A DNA stretch of 64,000 bases from Gyrodactylus bullatarudis. Its lineage: Eukaryota > Platyhelminthes > Monogenea > Gyrodactylidea > Gyrodactylidae. Position 1 is the first letter of the stretch, and every line of letters begins with the position of its first letter. This document shows, in pieces, positions 25,101 through 37,100 of this stretch. The notes under the pieces were generated by a model. That model saw only the letters and a list, made by a program, of their open reading frames with translations. It was not told where the DNA came from and ran no database searches. The translations under genes were made by a program, and so were the position numbers. The stretch is from assembly GCA_012064415.1 (NCBI GenBank), contig SSNU01000675.1:62001-126000 (forward strand), read 5' to 3'.

Positions 25101-28100
25101 CTTTCGAAGCTAATAAGTTTCCATTTTCGATCAACTAATCAGGGATTTGATATCAAGCAGATTCCAAGAGAATATAGAAAGCTTAAGTTTCTTATAAACT
25201 AAGTTTAACCAAGAGATAAATCTCAAAAAAAACAAAAAAAGAAATTTAAAAATGACCCACACCATTGACCAAGAAAATCAGATCAAATCAAGAGGAAAAT
25301 CTTTTCATCCTGACCATTTGATCGAAGATGGAAACGCATTAGCTTTGAAAAAGTACTCTATCAATTTTACACAAACTATAGATAGGTTTTTGTGTCTTCT
25401 ATGATCTGAGCAAACGTTGAGAGCATTTTAATGAATAAGAAAGATGCCGAATATTTGAGGAATAGCGCTTTTATTTCGGGCATACTCTTCAGCCTCTTAC
25501 ATGCCATATATATAAAAAATTACAAAACAACTAAAAAAGTTAGGATGAATCTGATTGGCTCTCATTTTGTGCTTGAGTATATGTATCCAAGATGTACTCA
25601 TTTTATATACAACATGTAATGTTGATTGTTTTTTTACATAATATACAATTTAAATTTGTATAAAGAAAACTATCTTGGGGTGTTATCTATTGGGTTGAAT
25701 GAAAGTACTTGGTAATTTTATTGTTTTCTCTATCTGCATCTGAAGTTCTGGTCCTTTTCCTTTTTCCTTCAGGTTGAGATGTGGTCACCATAGGTCCTTT
25801 TTCTCTATTTCTGATGGTTGGCCAAGTGAGAGATAGAGTTTTTATTTTCTTATTATTTTCTTTTGTTTGCAAAGGGTTGGGTTTTCCTTTTTAATGAAGA
25901 AAGCTTCTGCTGTTTTCAAGGTTTTTGCGTTTTTCTCGTTTTGTCTATAGAGGATATAAAAGTTTGAAGGGGAAACCTTTTTTTCGCATACCTTGATATG
26001 TTCTCTGATCGCTGTGTTTCCTGTGTATAGATGTTCATTGACTCTATCTTCCAGTCTAATGGTAGTGTGGCCTATGTACTCTGCCTTACAAGGACATTTG
26101 AATTTGTATACAACATATGACGATTTATTGTATTCAAGTATATCTTTTGATTGGTTTAGAAACATTCGGTTGGTTTCAACCCAATAGATAACTGTTTTAA
26201 AAAACATGACAAAATTTTACAAAAAAAACCCAAATTTATTTATTTATTAGGCGTCACTTAAAAAAAAGGCGTCACTCCACCCCTACACATGAGATATCGA
26301 TCGACGCAGAATTTAAATTTTAATCCAATCGCAAAAATTAATAGGATAACGTTTGTGGTTTTTGCTAAAATTAATTTTTTTAATTTGGAAAATTTGTATT
26401 TTTCGGAATTTTCGTTTTTCCCAATTATCTCAGAAATTATAGGGAATTCTTCGGATCTTATCTTAGAACAGATTCTGAATCAGCGCAATAATTAGTTTAA
26501 TTCTCCCATTCACCTTTTTTGAGTTTTTCCTGACCCCCTGTATTACCTTTCTTATACTTTAATGTTAAGATTCTGAGTCCAAAGATGGATGTTTGTGAGG
26601 GTATGAAATTGCCTTGTATACCTTCGAATACACTATATCATTCCACTATTTTTGAGAAGCTCCGTCTGATTTGTCATTCCACTATTATTGTTACTCTCTT
26701 GGTCATCGAAGCATTTTAAAGAAATAAGTAGATCTATTTTTTTTTCATTGATAAATTTTTATTATTAATTTCTTGTGCCTTTAGAAGCTTGTCGGGACTT
26801 TGAAAAATGTGAAATTTTAATGTATTTCTGATGAAGGGATGAGAATTAAAAGACTCACCAATAGGCATCTTTGAATGAACTCAAATCGCCTGTATCTTTA
26901 TAATCTTTAAAGAGACGTAGAAATGGATTTGAGGTAAAATGGACCAATAGACTCGTCCCGACTACACATAACAACGAGCCGATCAGCTGCAGGAAGCAGA
27001 GAAGAAACTTTACAATCCGAGAGTGATTCAAACAACCCTTCATCTTGTCATTTGGGGGGATAGTTTTCCTGATAAGTATTAAATTTGTTTGATATAAAGT
27101 TGGGAATTTAGTATTTTCTTTCAAGAATTTTTCATCAAGAATTCGAAGATAAAAATTCTGGAAAAATATATCTTTAAGAAAACTTACGCAGTGTTTCGAA
27201 GAAAGCTTTTATTTTTGTGTGAAGACGAAGAAATTGAAGCTTAGATTGGACTAATGAGAAGCAAGCTTACGTGTTAAAAATGAAGTCATCTTATTGGTCA
27301 GCTTTTTTTCGGTTCTGATCGAGATTATGGCCCATTTTTTGATCCAAAACCATGCTATCTTTGAAGTATTAGCAGATAGAGTTCAGACGATTGTATATTT
27401 GAATTCTAGAGGTATGATTCCTCGATAAAAGTTATCTTACTTTTTATCTATGACCCTGGGAAGTAAGTTTTCAAAAAAACGTTTTAAACATAAATTAAAT
27501 CCACTCTCTTTAGATTAGTATACCGCAAGTTTAACGAATGCTAGAGCCAAGATCTTTCCATATTCCAGGAGATTAATGAATTTCCTATCGAATGGGTGGT
27601 AAACGAAGTATTCTCGGAGGCTTGAATGAATAATAATGAGTTGCTAAAATGACGTGTGATAGAACTATTACTGGGGGACTTTGAGGGTTAAAATTCCGAC
27701 AGAATCCATCATTTTGAGGGATTTTGAATTATCGATATTTCATTGATTTAATAGTAGTGAAAAAGATCAAATAATCAAGATTCAACTTTCAAATTTATCT
27801 TTTTTCTGAATTTTTTTTCTTCAAATGGTAAAAGTGGGCAACACGTTTTGGTTTTCTTGAAAATATTCAAAATTTTCCAAATTCTTGATGAAAAATTGAG
27901 ATTTTTATAAAAATCCTAAATTCCCAACTTTGTATCAATTGGCCTTCGATGAATTTTTTTTCTAGCTTACTTGAAAATTTCCTCAGTTCCAGAGATATTT
28001 TGTTCGAGAAACTTGTAGTTGACATTTGACAAGATGAGTATACAGAGGAGATGGCCGAGATAATTTGATAGCCAAAAGAATGTTGTTATCAGCAGAGAAT

Positions 28101-31100
28101 TTATCTGGAAATTTATACAAGTTTAAGCCTAGTATGTAAAGTCGAGTTATTCTTATTTCATTTTCTCTAGTCTACACTGTAGCGTCTACAGTAATCTCAA
28201 ATATGTCTTTAATAAAGAAGACAGTGTCAATCCCTTCTTAAATTTCATTTTATTTTTCTTCCTAAAGCCGAACTAGGAAAAATTCGAATTTTTGCATTTC
28301 ACATTCAAGGGTTGATTCAGTGTTTGTTGAACCTTAAAATATTAAGTATTTTTTAAATCTTACACTAAAAAAATAAGGCGAAAAAAAATTAATTTGTCGA
28401 TAAGTGTGGTTATTACTATAAAATCCATATGAAATCTAACTTGATGGAGATTGTCTTCTCATACCTGTCAGATGTTAGAAATCAGAATGGCAATTGTGAG
28501 TTCCGTAAGTGAGGCGAATAATATTCAACTCACGATGGCAGATGTAGACGTGTTTCTTCCTTATCATGACTCGTCAGTAAGCCATAGACAAGATAATGAA
28601 GGACGAATCATTTGCAGCATTGAGTTAAATATCATTTGATTCTGATTTTGATGAGAAATTTAATATAAAGATTAGAAGAAAAGTGTTCCTATAAACCGTA
28701 GGGTTCAATGCATTTGAAATTCTTGTTAAAAGGGTTGATTTCGTATAGAAAAAATATTATTTTTTAATTGCTCATGAATAGGCTAGTGTGAAATTTTTTT
28801 TTCTCTAAACAAATCACAAGAGTACTAACTTTTCTGATAAAATTTAGTACTCAGATCATATTTTACATAATTTTAAAGCCTGAAAGTGATTCTCCATTAT
28901 GTCATTGCTCATTTTTCCCACAATATCCCACGGAAATGATAAAAACAACGAAATCTACCATAAAGGCCCTCTTGATAATAAGATTACTATTTTTGAAGAT
29001 AAAACTTAAGAAATCCATTAAATGGCCAAGATATTCAGAATTGCCAAAAAAAAATTCATTGAAAATTTTGATTTTTAAATCCGAATGACATAATGGGGAA
29101 TCATTTTCGACACTTGCTTCAATACAAAATAATGCTTGGAATTTATTGTTCTTTCAGAAAAGTTGGTCCTAATATGAGGTTAAAAATTTCACCCTAGCCT
29201 ACTCATGAATATAAAACTTTGAAAATTGGCGCATTCTCGAAATTCAAAAAATACATTGTGTTCCTGACTATCCGGAGAGAATATTGAATATTTTGCAAAA
29301 AATAATGGATTCGCATCTTCATGTCAACTTCAAAGCTAACTAATTTCTTCTCCTTACCAACATAAAAGAGAAAAAATTTAACTTCATGGGTATACAAAAT
29401 AAGTGGGAACATACATATTTCCATTGGAGATAAACATAAGTGAAACTTTGTAGGAAACCGCCATAAGTGATCTCGAGGCCAGCTTGGAGAAAGCTCAACA
29501 TCAAAAGGTTCACGTCATTGGGGAAGTTGATCCTGGGCCATGATGGAATATCGATAAACGGTAAATTTCTCTCGTGACTAGAACTGTTGTTTGCCAAATC
29601 AACTTCTTCCAAAATTAATTCTTTATCTAGATTGTAGAGGAAAACGTAAAATTGGATGATATTAAGTTGGGATTTTATGGATTACACAAAAACCTTAATT
29701 TTTCAGCAAACACTTCTCCACCAGTTGAGAAAGCACACATCCTGTTTTTGACTATTATCATAATTTTGAGCAGGACAAGTATTTTGAAAAATAATCTTTT
29801 TCACAATTTTTGGTCTCCTTTAGTAGAGAAATTTCTCCTGATTCGATCTGTACCACTAAACCCTATTGAACTTCTTCGTTTAGTATGAATAAAATAAAAT
29901 TTTAATTTTAAATGGAGAAATTAATTCGTTATCTTGCCTTGAACTTTTTTGATAAAACCCTTTAATTAAACTCAAGCCACACAGACTATCTTAGCGTACA
30001 CTGAGTAATTATAGCTTTAACATCTTATTAAAAATCAATAAGGATTAAAATTAATGCAAATTGATATGAAGTTGGGAATCTATGATTTTTGCGAAAACCT
30101 TATTTTTTTCATTTAAAATTCGATTTTGTAAAAGTTTTTTTGAAATCCTACCCATGATGCCCACTTTTACAATTTAAAGATTTGGATTTCAGGCATTTAT
30201 TTCATTTAAGAAATATATTAAGGTTCAAAGACGAGACCGTTTTTGTAAAAAATTTCCGAGATTCAAGCTATTTTTTCAGTTTTTACATTAAAGACTCTTG
30301 GTAGATGATCATCATAATGTCATCCATATGAGGTCTTCTGACCTTCCTTTTTGGTAAACACATCATAAGATTCACTGACTCCCCCCTATGAATTACTAGT
30401 TTTATCAGAAAATGAGGTTCAAAATGAACCCAAAAATAGTCAAAAAATCTAGTGAAATAAAAGATTTTGTCAAAGTTTAACCCATAGTTTATAATTAGTA
30501 AAATATGAAATTAATTAATCTAAAAATTAAGAAATTTTTTTTCAAAATCAAGTTAATATAAAGAAAGATTAGGATCTAGAATGAAAAATCAAAAAGTTTT
30601 CATTTATTGACTTGGTAACTTAAACACGTGATAAAAAAATTAAATAATCCGCTTATTTAAAGGAAATTTTCTCACCAATAACTCCATCAGATAATTCTTC
30701 ATTCGTAGCAGATGGGGAAGATTGATAGCCTTCAGAGTTGTGCTCCTGACTCATAGTTGAGCAAATATCAGCTTCTTCATCGGATAAGAGTGGCTGGAAC
30801 TCTCTATTTTCTTGTCTAGCATCTTCGAGACTTCCTTGACATTTCTGGGCTAGAATTTCTAAAAATATGAAAGAGTTGGTCTTATTTTGCTTTCATGTTT
30901 ATCTTGTTCTTGAGTGAAAGTTTTACATGAGACAAAATATTTGCCAATCACAAAAAGTGAGTTAATGATAATCACAAAAAAATCATGTTCGAGCACAAAC
31001 ATAGTGTTTTTTAAAGTAACAAAATATTAAACGTACAAGAAGAAATGTAACATGTTCAGAGAGTATAAAAGGAGCTAACCGTTCAAGTTGGAAAATAATT

Positions 31101-34100
31101 TCGAAGCTCACAAAAAATGTCTGGCAAAAATACCTCAAACCACGCAAACCAATGCAACCCGAACAGCTCTGCTTACGGAGGCTACTCTGGAGCTTATAGC
31201 GGAACAGGAACAAGATGTGATTTGAATAACCACGCAAATCAAATGAATCCGAACAACTATAGATACAAGTGATCGCCTTGCTCTTGCTAAATAAAGATTT
31301 TAGTTTCGTCTTTATCTTGTATTTTTATTTACCTAAACTCTTGGAAAGGGATTTTTCCGCATAATATGCATCAGAAGAGTTTTATTTTTGATGAATCTTA
31401 TACTGGATCTCAAACCACAGTCCTAATATGCATAGAATAATTCCGAATCCAAATTCAAACCATCAATCATGACTTTTAAATGCCAATATACAGCTAAAAG
31501 CTCTTTTCAGTGACGAGTTGTGTGAATTTTCAAGTAGACGTTAGTTATCTGTCGGTCAATCGAGCAGCATTCCTCCTACGAATTTTCCAAGGTTCCAAAT
31601 ATATTTTGCTACCAGAATCTCAAATTTTTCAATAGGTTGATGAAATTTTTTAGATATTCTCAATCTTTTATTCTGATTAATTCCCAATTCGATTTTTCTC
31701 TCTATCATAGCAGGAAGTGGCTGTAACAAAAAAAGCTAAAGCAGGAGTCAATCAGACTTAAATTTAGTACCATTATATTCAGTATGAAATTGTAGTTAAA
31801 ATAAAGGTGATTGCTGTTCTTCTTATAGAAAATTCTCCAGAAAATAAATGTAGAATTTGAATTAGAGTTTTTATCATATTTAAATTCGTAAAAAATTATT
31901 GCTAAAAATTTAATTTACAAGCTGAGTCTTGAATGAAAAAATGAGTGTTCTCATAAAATTTAATTTAAAAGGACGTTTAACCCTTTCGGTGCCGAGACTT
32001 TTTCACAATTTTCATAAAAACCAAAATTTATCTATGAAGATACCAAGTTATTTGGCCAAAAAAATTACTAATGCAAGTTCACATTGTGGGCCTCAATTTA
32101 AACTTTAATTGATCCAGAAACCTATCAAACTGGTAGAGTTATGAAGGTTCAAAAAAATTGGAAAATGGACATATGTCCATCGGCACCGAAAGGGTTAAGG
32201 CGTTTTTCCTTAATTTTTAAAATCCAAAAAAAATGTTTGAATAAAATCACAATATCATGAATACTACTCAATAATTAGCTTTAAAAAGTTGAAATAACTG
32301 TATGCGAGTTTATTATTTCTGTGATCTTTTACTAATTTTTTTCAAATTATCAGCTCAAAACTTTTTGAAGGTAGAAAACGAACTTTAGGCTGGTTCTCAT
32401 CAGACCCTACACCGACATGTTAAGTAAATAAAGAGTTCATATGCACTAGGGCAATACAAAATTTTATTTTCTCCGAACAATGTTCAATGCCTTAATCAAG
32501 AATTAATGTTTTAACCATAAAGAACTCAATTTTGAAAGTCTGACATACATAAATCCCATTCTCCCTAAAGTCACCAAAATTCGCCAAATTTTCTATGACT
32601 TTCTTTGAAAATGTGGAAAAAGACTCAATTTTTACAAAAAGTCCTATTTTCATTGATAATAATACAAAAACTGTTCAAAAAGCTCAATTTTGTCCTTTTT
32701 TGTAGTAAAATTCATTGAAAAAATCATGGCACGTGTTCAAAAAATTGGCATTTTCAATTAAGATTTTGTATATCAGAAAAAAAAATCGAAAACGTATGGT
32801 TTTATAGGAAAAAATGCTTAATTTTGATACTCTTTAAAATGAGATTAAGGCTAGGAAAAATTGAAAAATTTTGCCTATTCTAATATAAACCTACAATCTA
32901 TTTTCGTTTTCTACATTCTCAAGCAAGATCAAAACCTATTGTTGGTTGAAAAGGATTCCGAATAAACTTTCGTTATACTCACGGGATATGGGAGAGGCGA
33001 TAATTGTCATTATAAAGCTGATAAATCCCAGAGAAATATAAATTTTATGCAAGTGATTGAAACTCTTGTTAATGATTTTATGCAGAATTTTGAATGGTGG
33101 ATCGGGAGCTTCCCCGGAAAGATAGTCGGGTCTTTCTGTTGGTATTTCAACTCTGAGCTGTTCCGTGATTTTTTCAGGCAATCTGGTTGTTGGCATTGCT
33201 GGCGTTGATAAATTTTGAGTATTTTTGGCTGTCGAAGGTCTTTCAGTCATCAGAGTTTCTGATGGTACATGAGAGGAAATGGGCGAATTTGAGGTGAGGT
33301 TTGAGTATGTCGCCTTTGGCTCGGTCACTAATTCACTTGATGTATTTACAGCCATGGAAATTTCGTCTAGGAAATAAAAATTATTGATTCTGTTTGTTTT
33401 ATAGAGTGTACTTTAAATTTTATGTGGGCTAAATTGAGAAAAATTCATTGAATTCCTAATTTCGATTCCTTTAATTTTAAATAAAGTTTCTTAAAGTTTT
33501 TATATCTTTATTACGATATAAATATTAGTAAAAGTAGATTTAATCGGTATACATCCTACATTTTTCCAAAGCCTCTTTAAGACGTTTCGGTACTGAGATA
33601 TTAAAGTCAAATAAACCTTGAAACCAATCAGATAACCAATAGGAATACTGAGGTTTTTTGATAAAATTGAAGAGAGTTCCGATAACAAGTGTCTCATCCA
33701 CTGAACAAGGTACTTGATTATCTCAGGACAGAAAGGTCTGAAGGAAACTTTAGAAAAAGATTGGTTATATTCCAATCATATCTGCTTGCGAGCCGATGAA
33801 AAATTAGAGATGCAGTAATGATTTGAAAAAAATTTCGAGTTTGTCTTCAATCTAAAACCTGTATCATTCTTGAACAAATGCTTGAACAAACAAATTAAGT
33901 ATTAATTTGCCAATCACAAAAAGTGAGTTAATGATAATCACAAAAAAATCATGTTCGAGCACAAACATAGTGTTTTTTAAAGTAACAAAATATTAAACGT
34001 ACAAGAAGAAATGTAACATGTTCAGAGAGTATAAAAGGAGCTAACCGTTCAAGTTGGAAAATAATTTCGAAGCTCACAAAAAATGTCTGGCAAAGATACC

Positions 34101-37100
34101 TCAAACCACGCAAACCAATGCAACCCGAACAGCTCTGCCTACGGAGGCTACTCTGGAGCTTATAGCGGAACAGGAACAAGATGTGATTTGAATAACCACG
34201 CAAATCAAATGAATCCGAACAACTATAGATACAAGTGATCGCCTTGCTCTTGCTAAATAAAGATTTTAGTTTCGTCTTTATCTTATATTTTTATTTACCT
34301 AAACTCTTAGAAAGGGATTTCGATTGTGAGATAATAGTTTCTTCGAATGCCGTATCTTAGAGTTCTTGTGGATACTCGATTAGAGAACGAATCCATCTAC
34401 TAAACTTGACGATTTCTTGATTCTAAGCAACCCAGAATACGATGAACAGTAGAACTGTATGAAAAATAAAAAATATTTATATTTCCGAGCTGAATAGAAA
34501 GTTTTCAGCAGTCCAATATTAACAAAAAATGAGATCCAGTAGTAAAATACTTCATGCTTACGAAATTCATCATCTTGAATTAACTTTTAACTTGTATCCT
34601 TTTGAAGAATTGATGCTTCGAGAAATGTACATTTGGTTTTAATATTTTTCTTTCAATATTCTAAATTCATTAATGCCCACCTTCATCATGGGAGTAACAT
34701 TAAACTACTAACACTGACTATTTCGGAGCTTTTTTCCGTCTAAATTGGACTATGGTTCCGCTATTAATGTTGGAATTAATCAATTCTAATCAAAACCAAT
34801 TGAAAGTATTTAATTCTTTTATCTCTTAGGATGTTGATTTGACTATTCATAGCTGATAAATATCTTCCAAGAGCTTATATAATCGTCGGAAAATAGATCA
34901 ATCTTACTATTTAAATACCATAAAAACTTGTCAGTTCAAAGGCTAGTTTCTTTATCCTCATTTTTTTATCAAAAATTTAAAATTGATGAGAATAATTTTT
35001 AGATCTATCTGATGACACCCACTTTTACCAATTCAAAAATCAGCTTCATATTAACAAGCTTTAGATTGATGTAAATTACAAATCAAACGTAAGAGCCTAA
35101 GGACCATAATAATTTATCGAAAAGAAATTAGTAAAAGTAGATTGAATTGGAATACAACCAACCTTTTTCCAAAGCCTCTTCCAGATGTTTCGGTACTCTC
35201 TTAAATATTAACTAAAAACCATAGTATTCCTATTGGTCCAAAAACCATTCAAAATTAAATAAACCTTAAAACCAATCAGATGAACTGTAGAAAAATCAAA
35301 CTTGAAAAACCTGAATTTGACCATCTGCTAAATTAATTAAACCAATATTGCCATTGAGAGTATCATTTGCACCTGTTTCTAGAGCGTTATTTGTTATTCT
35401 TTTCCCAAAATGATTTTGACCCTTAATTATCTTGGCATTTTTGAAATCGAAAATGTATCCCTCCCCTGTGGGTTTCATTAGTTTGGAGTTTTCATTACCC
35501 AATTATTGTGATGTTCATTAATCCTAAACTCAAAAGATCTACCCATCTGTCCTACGTACTTTTTACCACAAGAGCAATCAATAGAATGCACACCTTTTCC
35601 TTCTATCCGATTTATATCTGACCTTTTCTAAGAGAAGGCTTTTCTTATCAATCTTATTTAGAATATTATTTTTATTTTTAAAAACAACTCTTAAATTATG
35701 TTTCCTATCGATCTTAGCTAATTTCTTACATGTTGGAGTGAAATCTAAAAAAACCATTTTTATTTTCTAAGTGATGCTTCTCATTTCTAGGACCATAAAA
35801 GTTTCTCAAACCTCTGACATACAAATCATCATCAATTAATGAACTAAGACATGGAATGTGTAGAGAATTTTTTATCAATGAATATCTCTGTTGAAAATTC
35901 GAATGAATTTCATTGGTTCTCTAAAAAAGGAGTTTATTTTAATGGGTCACTAGAATTGGTTTCTGCGCCAACTGTAGTGTCCTTCATAACCTTATTAGAA
36001 TAATCTTTCCTAGAAATAGTTTTAACTCCTCAAGTTTTTTGTTCAAATGCTCTTGGTCAGTTAATCTTAAAATACGTAGGAAGTACTTTTTTTTATACTT
36101 ACTAGGAAAATAATTAAAAACAATACTTTTACTGGATTATTTTCCTAAAAATTTTCTTCTATATTAAAATTATTTCAAATAATAATTCAATCATGGAACA
36201 AAGAGAACACTCACTTCCCAAAGTTGTTCTGTTCAACTCGGATCTCGGTGTAGTGGTTGAGTTTGTATCATTAATGAGTGTTCCATTGTTTTCCTGAAGA
36301 GGTAAAGGTTTATTTATTACCATGGTTGTATTTGCATTGGCTACTGAGGTCTTATTGAAATTCACAGCTTTTTCTGTGGCTTGGTCTGTGAAATAAAATT
36401 AATTTGGAGTTTATCCCTATAAAAACCTGACTGGGACATGATGTAACAAACTTGTTGTTTCAGCTTTGGAAGGGGGACTGTTTTCTTTTTTAATGCTGAC
36501 ATCATTTTTTTGATTGGAAGCAACAACTATGCGCAACTTTTCATCAAATTTCTTCATACCACTAGCAGCATTTGAGCCATCTGCCATGTTAATATCTTGA
36601 CGTAAATGCTTGGCATCAATTACCGAAGGTTTATGGACCACTTGAGTCGTTGCATTCCCATTTAAAGAAATAGTCGAAGGAGGGCTGGTTGTGGTCATAT
36701 TTCGAACTGCAAATGGTGTAGTGTTGTTTTTGAATATTTCCGAGCTTTTCATGTTCGTCGATAATTTTGTACTTGAGGTGGTAGTATTATTTTCGAACGA
36801 GTTATTTGAAAATTTCATTAATGGAACTTGAGTTGTGTTTGTCAAAATAATGGAAGAAGAATTTAGAAGATTTTTCTCTGGATTGATCACCAGACTTCTC
36901 CGATTCCTAATAAGTACACTCTCCACAATTTGGCCATTCTCTTGTGTCAGATTAGCTGTTGGTTTTGTATGATTAAGATAGCGAGGTTGAAAGACATCTT
37001 GATTTGGCGTTAATAGAATCACAATCAAAGGAGCTATAGAGAAACCGACCATCATAAAAGAGTAAATAAACTCCTTTTTACGATTTGAGACTCTTGAATA

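Larger units (their letters stand above)
24545..26703. repeat. 2.2-kb segment bounded by ~130-bp inverted repeats
   Basis: The left arm (about 24548-24690) and right arm (about 26580-26703) are inverted copies with roughly 90% identity by eye. Landmarks are 'tagtggaatgacaaatcaga' on the left against 'tctgatttgtcattccacta' on the right, and 'gtgtattcgaaggtata' against 'tataccttcgaatacac'. The right arm lacks a 16-base block ('ggaccatatcatat' region). Inside lie the 24738-24952 hairpin and the GIY-YIG fragment at 25690-26210. It may be one composite element or two insertions of a TIR element. Confidence 0.7.
30939..31352 (+). repeat. Duplicated ~414-bp gene cassette, copy 1
   Basis: The segment matches 33904-34319 with only a handful of differences, offset about 2966 bp, same orientation. 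Identity starts at 'tttgccaatcacaaaaagtg' and stops abruptly after 'aaagggattt'. The unit contains promoter, coding region and poly(A) signal of the 51-codon gene, so a whole transcription unit was copied. The copies lie in two different introns of the MFS gene. Confidence 0.9.
33904..34319 (+). repeat. Duplicated ~414-bp gene cassette, copy 2
   Basis: Direct-orientation partner of 30939-31352. It lies in the MFS intron between exons 3 and 4. Confidence 0.9.

Noticed and set aside
30983..34203. 84-codon minus-strand frames over both nested-gene copies
   Set aside because: They are antisense shadows of the 51-codon genes; the TATA box and poly(A) signal support only the plus strand.
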